Origin: Parasitella parasitica
Lineage: Eukaryota; Mucoromycota; Mucoromycetes; Mucorales; Mucoraceae
Direction: 5' to 3'
NCBI GenBank assembly: GCA_025201805.1
Contig: MU619310.1
Location: 84,294-147,355 of the forward strand
Length of the DNA: 63,062 nt
The first letter of the stretch is position 1. Each line of letters starts with the position of its first letter. Positions 57,663 to 63,062 of this stretch are shown in pieces. Position numbers and translations under genes: made by a program. The notes beneath the pieces are model-generated. The model did not search any database. It was given only the letters and a program-made list of their open reading frames with translations, and was not told the DNA's origin.

Positions 57663-58918
57663 TTAATGAGAACTTATTTTACCAAAATAAGGATGTGACA
57701 TGGCTTCTCGTGCAGTTAATCTTTCTTGATGGTCATATCTCAATAATTTGTCTAGAAAATCAAATAATTCGGCCGACATGTATCTTTTGTTGTGAGGCCC
57801 AACAAATTTGGACCAAGGTATAGGTTTGCATCTGCAAAAAAAAAAAAGGCGTGTCTGTAATTACCAAGACTAACTAATATAATCACTTACTGTTTGATTA
57901 AACCATCATATTGTCGACTTAGGGTAAGTTGGTATTTTTTCAAGTATGTATTAAATGCCGTTGTTCCAAGCACTTTAGTTATGACAACTAGCTGGTCATA
58001 ATTGTCCTGGCCATTGAAGAAGGGGTCTTTTCGAAATACTATGCCAGCCAGCATTGCTCCATAGCTCCATAAATCTAGACTGTAATCGTAGAGTTTCAAG
58101 TCCACTAATAATTCAGGACCTTTGTAACAGCGAGATGCCACACGAACGTTGTATTCAGTCTTGGGCAGATAAAAATCGGCCAATCCCCAATCAATCAACC
58201 GCAACTACCATTATGCATTAGATAAGCAGCATAGTCGACAATGATTTATAAATCTAATCCGAAAGCCTTACTTTGCGATGTTCATGGTCAATCATGACAT
58301 TGTGTGGTTTAACATCACGATGCATTATACCATGTGAATGGCTATATTCCAATGCCTTTAGTAGTTCAAACATATAAAACCGGACATCGTAATCTGTGAA
58401 TCGAGGATAAAGTATCTTGAATTCCATGTTATTAATGTGCTCAAATATCAATGAGGGAGTTTTCGACTAACACGCTGCTATTACTCGACATGCATATTTC
58501 ATATCTACATTGGATTACCTACCTGAGGGTCTCGCACGATGTCCAATAATTCAATAATGTTAGATCCACCAGACAAATTTTGAAGTATCTTTATCTCTCG
58601 CTTAATCTTCTTTTTCTTGACTGGCTTCAGGACTTTGATCACTACTTGAGTTTGTGATGGTGTATGCCTACCCTCGAACACTTCAGAATATTTTCCTCGG
58701 CCTATTTTTTTGCAGATTTCATACAAGTCTTGGTTGCTATAAAAGATTTTAAGTACTTTTTGGCTTATACATACAATCAATTTGTACAAAATCAATTACC
58801 CCCAAACGACCTGCAACATGTCGTAATCGTAATATTTGGGCGATCTTTCCAAACTTGCGTTAGTGTAAACTCGCGCGATACTTGGATCAAAGGCACTCTC
58901 GCTCATAGGAGCATCCAT
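57663..58918 (-). CDS. CKA1: Casein kinase II catalytic subunit alpha
   Basis: Exons (transcript order) 58918-58800, 58736-58523, 58466-58272, 58204-57891 and 57831-57663 give 336 aa, the CK2 alpha length. Acidophilic Ser/Thr kinase acting in nucleus and cytosol. The N-terminal segment [19 protein letters not shown] packs on the activation loop and keeps CK2 always active. [11 protein letters not shown] is the glycine-rich loop, [15 protein letters not shown] the basic CK2 cluster, [10 protein letters not shown] the catalytic loop, and DWGLADFY replaces the usual DFG, a CK2 hallmark. [19 protein letters not shown] and HPYF close the fold. The C-terminus ends GKISSH; an unspliced final intron cannot be ruled out. 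Confidence 0.95.
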
Positions 58919-60446
58919 GGTACTTTTAAGTGAGTGTTTATTTAAGGAAAGGGGAGAACGACAGCAAAGCTGCATTATTTATATTTAAACAATGTGACGT
59001 AACTTCTCTTCAAGTGCAGGCCAAAAATGTGCAAAATTTCAATATAGGAGGTGAGTTGAGATAGTTATTCTTATGATGCTTTACTCCATGATCAACTTGA
59101 GACACATATCGTCTTTAAACTCTTTTTAACAATTTTCTTTGCCTTCTCTGGACGGGTCACTTCATATTACACCCGCTCCTTTCAAATATTCAATTCAATA
59201 ATATTTTTTTTATGAGTTTATTTCTTAATAAATCTTCATACTTACAAACAAAAAAAAAAAAATTATGATGCTTTAGAATATAATGTACAAAATTTAAGGT
59301 GTAGATACTGTATCACAATATAGGTAATGATTAGACAGTTATTTTCAAGAAGCCAATGGTTCAACTAACATAATACGTATTATGACTAGTTCACTAATTA
59401 ATTGACAAAGTATACAATCTTGAAGATAGTTTTTTCAAGGGAAACAGGCCAGCTTTATATTTACTTCTATAGTAGGTATTTCAGTGGCTCAATCATAGTT
59501 CTTGTGTCATTCGTAAATTTACTAGACTTCAATCTCTAAAGCTATTGTCTCTAATGACTCCTCCTCATACAATGAACCTATTTTAATATTACCAAGAACT
59601 TGAAAGACAGAGAAAGCTCGAACTTTACATATAGAATAATCTACTACCTTTATGTAATCTTAATAAAGATATAATGAATATTACATATTGAGCTGCTCTT
59701 TTACCGTAATTGTATATCATCTGATAGTATAATTTTGTATTCATGTTGATTAAAAATATATTGGATGACTCCCTTTATTATATTTTGAATGAGAAGTATT
59801 CATTGATGAAGTCCGAAAATTTCTTGTCGACCAAGTTCATACATTGTGTAATATTTTTAGGTTTACTATAGAAGAATTATTGTTAAATAGAATAAAGATT
59901 TATAAATATAATATAAATGGGTATTTATACTAATTGATTCTGATAAACTATAAGAGATGGATGTGATAATATATATAGATTCGGGCACGTAGATATAATG
60001 GTTGAGGGACATGGAATATACTTGGTAATATTCAGTAATGTATGATGACCATGTCAAATGACATAAGCCAGAGACAACACATCTTTATTTAACTAGTTAA
60101 ATCATCAATGTAGAACCTGCCAATTGTTGTGATCTGCAAGATCGAAAATAAGAAAAGTGTTATGTCAAAAGTCTGATAAAATAAATCTGCCAAAAAATTA
60201 CCCTTTTATTCATAATACATCTCTCGATGTATTATATACACATTCATTACACTAGGTTTCTACTGTCTAGCTGCATAATGTAAATCATGACTACCCATGA
60301 TTTACTGTAAGACCCTAGGACTGATCTGAGATCCTGATGTGAGACCTTGCCATGTTATTGATATAACAAAAAGTATAAAATAAAACGCTGAATTAACGAA
60401 AAACGAAGACTTGAGATTATTTTATTAGAGATTCAACTTTGCATCT

Positions 60447-60660
60447 TGATCTGCTATAATGTAGGATAGGAGATCATGATAATGTACTTCAATTAAAGAT
60501 TGGAGGTTGTCCAATGATGTGTTGTTATATTTGTCAAAACAGGAGAATAAAGTCTTTGTTTCAAATCAAGAAGGCTATCTGTAGCACAGATCTGTATGAT
60601 TGACAAACAATAAGGTACTGTCCGATCAAAGATCAATAGCCTTGTAGTATAATAATACAT
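60447..60660 (+). repeat. Inverted repeat, left arm (about 210 bp)
   Basis: Runs, for example, through TTCAATTAAAGATTGGAG and AGGAGAATAAAGTCTTTG. The reverse complement reappears at 61322-61536 with roughly 7 differences per 100 nt. The arms enclose about 660 nt. Confidence 0.85.
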
Positions 60661-61321
60661 TGTACATAAGGTTATACAACAAGGGCTACACACGTCTGAT
60701 GTATACGCACTGCTACATCTTCACTATATCAATTCCTACTGCAATGGAATGGTATAACTAAAAGCAAGTAACTAAAAAAAATAAGACTCAAATGTCACAC
60801 ATAGTCGACTCATGCCATTCGAGTTCGCATAACATATAAAGTCATATAAATCGAATCGAATTACAAATACAACAATTTAAGACCTTATCAATGAATGTCG
60901 TGTGAAGGAAAACACTCCTGATGATCAAAGTGCTTTCCCTTACACAATAAACATTCAGTATAAGAACAATAATGACAAAGATATCAATTATGGCAGCTCG
61001 TCATTCAATGAGTTTTTCTCATCATTCTAGATAAGGATATCTTTAACAGAATAACTAAAGTATGACGATAGCCATCCTAACACGGCCAACTAATATTACG
61101 CATGTTGAGATCTGCAAGATCGAAATAAGAAAAGTATAATATAAAACGTTGAATTAACGAGATACGAAAACTTGAGATTACTTTGTTAAAGATTCAACTT
61201 TGCATCTGCTATTTATACTTTTTACAACAACATAAATTTTTGGTGACTTATTTAAAATACTAGTCGATAGTAATCGATAAGAATAATTTGCAAGCAACAT
61301 CATATCCTTAACAGGGTACGA

Positions 61322-61536
61322 TATATTATTATACTACAAGGTTATTGATCTTTGATCTGACAGTACCTTATTGTTTGTCAATCATACAGATCTGTGTTAC
61401 AGATAACCTTCCTGATTTGAAACAAAGACTTTATTCTCCTGTTTCGACCAGTATAACAACACATCATTGGACAATCTCCAATCTTTAATTGAAGTACACT
61501 ATCATGATCTCCTAACCTAAATTATGGCAGATCAAC
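61322..61536 (-). repeat. Inverted repeat, right arm
   Basis: Reverse-complement partner of 60447-60660; scattered substitutions show age. Arms could be two solo LTR or MITE copies in opposite orientation, or the termini of one non-autonomous element. Confidence 0.85.
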
Positions 61537-62399
61537 GCAAATCTCCTTCAATGGTGAAAGCATTCAGCATAATTTGCTTCTCCTTAAAACTTAAAATTAA
61601 ACAACGACAAATTAACGCATTGACTCTCAGATCAATGCTTCATCCATGAGAACTGATATACAACAATTCGAATCCTGTAAATACTAAGATGTTTTTCTCT
61701 AGATAAAACCTCAGCATACTTTTATAATAAAGAACCCCAAACTTGATTATAATTGTAATTTCATATCGCTTTTATTTTTATTTTTTTTATTTTCGTAAAT
61801 CTTTCAAATTTACTGCACCTACAAGTAATACGCTTGCTGGTTTACTGCGAATATATTATATGATTGTATCAGAGATACGAATCAGTATAAAATCTCAACT
61901 GTCACTGGATATCGCAATGTCTCGGCTGCCATGACATCAATAAGATATGCGGACTTGCTCAAATGTCAAGGTGCGAACAAACTATTTGATATATGTTACA
62001 TCAGCTCATATTCTTGGATCGATCTCAACAATGAAACATACCAAAAGCAATTGACAATGCTAACACGGTGTATTTTTTATTCGTTCATCGACAGTGACAA
62101 CATAGTATTACATTAATCTATTGGTTATTACAGCCACCATCTCACTCGTAGTAAATAATTGGAGATATATGCGATAAAAAAATATAATAAAAAAAGCGGA
62201 AAGGATATACAATTATAACTCTTCGATATTTATTCAAAGTTAAAAATGTAAGCCAAGATCCATCAAGTTGAAAGATCTTGGATGTATTTATATAAAATAT
62301 AATCTGTATATTTCATGTTACTAATGCAGTAACTGGATTGTCTCCAATTTAGGCTTCATGGGAAAGCAGTAACGACTGTGGTTTATAAGGAGTACAAAG

Positions 62400-62905
62400 G
62401 TGTACAATTGTCTTTATATGTTGAATGTTATAAATGATGATATTTGTCATGTTCAATGTTGTTCTCAAGGACACGGTTCTTAATAAAGAAATTTCTTCCT
62501 AATTCAAATAAGAAGGCTATGATTTAATAAGGGAAAGGTGGGGAAAGATAAGAAGATTGCTAGGGATATTTAATAGGGGAATTCGATGAGAAGATCTGAC
62601 GAAGAAAACTCTTCTTTGCTGGTCAAAATGGCCTCTATTTACACCTTTTTGCGAGCTGTCTAGTTCACTGAAATGTGAACTAGACTATTTACTATAATGT
62701 GAATCAATTACAGTAGGTAGATAGGATATCGTGGATCAATAAGTCAATAGTATAATGTGGATGAGTAAGGCAAGAATGACAGTGTGAATCAGAGAGGCAA
62801 GAATGCAATGTGGATTGATTAGGGAAGAACGAGGTGATATATATTTTTAGATCAAGATGTATAATTGTTTGGGCTTGAAGGCTCGACAGGTTCATGACAG
62901 AACTT
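62400..62905 (-). mobile_element. Candidate 3' LTR of the chromovirus
   Basis: Begins after the purine tract near TGTCATGAACC (minus strand, about 62900) and extends leftward through a perfect hairpin. The left limit is not determined, since the partner LTR is outside the window. Confidence 0.4.
62658..62685. repeat. Perfect 11-bp hairpin in LTR candidate
   Basis: Arms GTCTAGTTCAC and GTGAACTAGAC flank a 6-nt loop (TGAAAT). Confidence 0.9.
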
Positions 62906-63062
62906 CCCCCTTGAGCTCGAGCTCCGTAAAAGTTGGACTCTTGGCTTGGTAGGATGTTCTCTGTGGAAGTTTTCAATAAGTGTTCTACAGTTCTTTAGAT
63001 TTTCTACTGGTTCCCAAGTTCTATCCATAATGGAGTAATTTCGCCAATGTACCAAGTATTGT
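62852..63062 (-). mobile_element. Chromovirus (Ty3/gypsy) integrase C-terminus, partial
   Basis: The minus-strand frame enters from the right edge with QYLVHWRNYSIMDRTWEPVE and NLKNCRTLIENFHREH, a chromodomain with its aromatic cage positions (Y, W, W). Chromodomains sit at the integrase C-terminus of chromoviral Ty3/gypsy retrotransposons and steer integration to modified histones. A purine-rich tract (AAGGGGGAAG on the minus strand, near 62912) follows as expected before a 3' LTR. The rest of the element is outside the window. Confidence 0.85.

Larger units (their letters stand above)
58919..62851. other. AT-rich gene-free repeat region
   Basis: Nearly 4 kb with no convincing coding frame and strongly AT-rich. 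It holds an inverted repeat pair (60447-60660 with 61322-61536), a direct repeat of neighbouring blocks (60131-60445 partly like 61110-61197) and a retroelement LTR candidate at the right end. The blocks share GATCTGCAAGATCGAAA and GATTCAACTTTGCATC. Confidence 0.7.

Overview
This window is nuclear DNA from a filamentous fungus, most likely a Mucoromycota/Mucorales member. Genes carry many short GT-AG introns (about 50-70 nt). The conserved proteins read as fungal orthologues (SEC23, SLM1, GPI13/PIG-O, URC4, DHR1/ECM16, ESF2, VTS1, CDC4, CK2 alpha). The mobile fraction includes DIRS-like tyrosine-recombinase elements, Tc1/mariner, Helitron, a chromovirus and a Fanzor/TnpB-like relic. The genus is inference. 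Exon boundaries were placed by eye from splice consensus, reading frame and protein continuity.

Layout. 1-850: edge of an unrecognised minus-strand gene. 943-3614: SEC23. 3.6-7.5 kb: mostly non-coding, with a BIM1-like copper protein gene (minus) at 5.3-5.9 kb. 7.9-19.6 kb: a transposon island with a DIRS remnant, a 3'-truncated Tc1-like copy (plus), a three-exon gene whose residues fit a PD-(D/E)XK nuclease, a decayed second Tc1-like transposase, an intact inverted Tc1-like copy (minus), a Helitron helicase relic and a possible LINE fragment. 19.8-31.2 kb: ferric reductase, SLM1-like protein, MBOAT wax-synthase-like acyltransferase, PIG-O/GPI13 and RPB5. 32.4-37.8 kb (minus): low-complexity protein, GH18 chitinase, URC4. 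38.1-44.7 kb: DHR1 helicase (minus) facing away from ESF2 (plus) across a short gap-containing promoter, then a mitochondrial rhomboid protease. 44.8-47.2 kb: a decayed gene and a Fanzor/TnpB-like relic. 47.2-51.4 kb (minus): GH81 beta-1,3-glucanase and NDUFAF5. 52.2-58.9 kb: a small CYSTM gene, VTS1, CDC4 and CK2 alpha. 58.9-63.06 kb: AT-rich repeat territory with an inverted repeat of about 210 bp and the 3' end of a chromodomain Ty3/gypsy element running off the window.

Functional links. Two ribosome small-subunit processome factors (DHR1, ESF2) are divergently paired. Two wall hydrolases (GH18, GH81) and a GPI-anchor enzyme relate to the cell surface. BIM1-like protein and ferric reductase both concern metal acquisition. 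Noteworthy features: a nuclease-signature gene boxed between inverted near-identical transposons, three well-supported GC-AG introns in two genes, the Fanzor relic, and a tiny CYSTM gene visible only once three small exons are joined.
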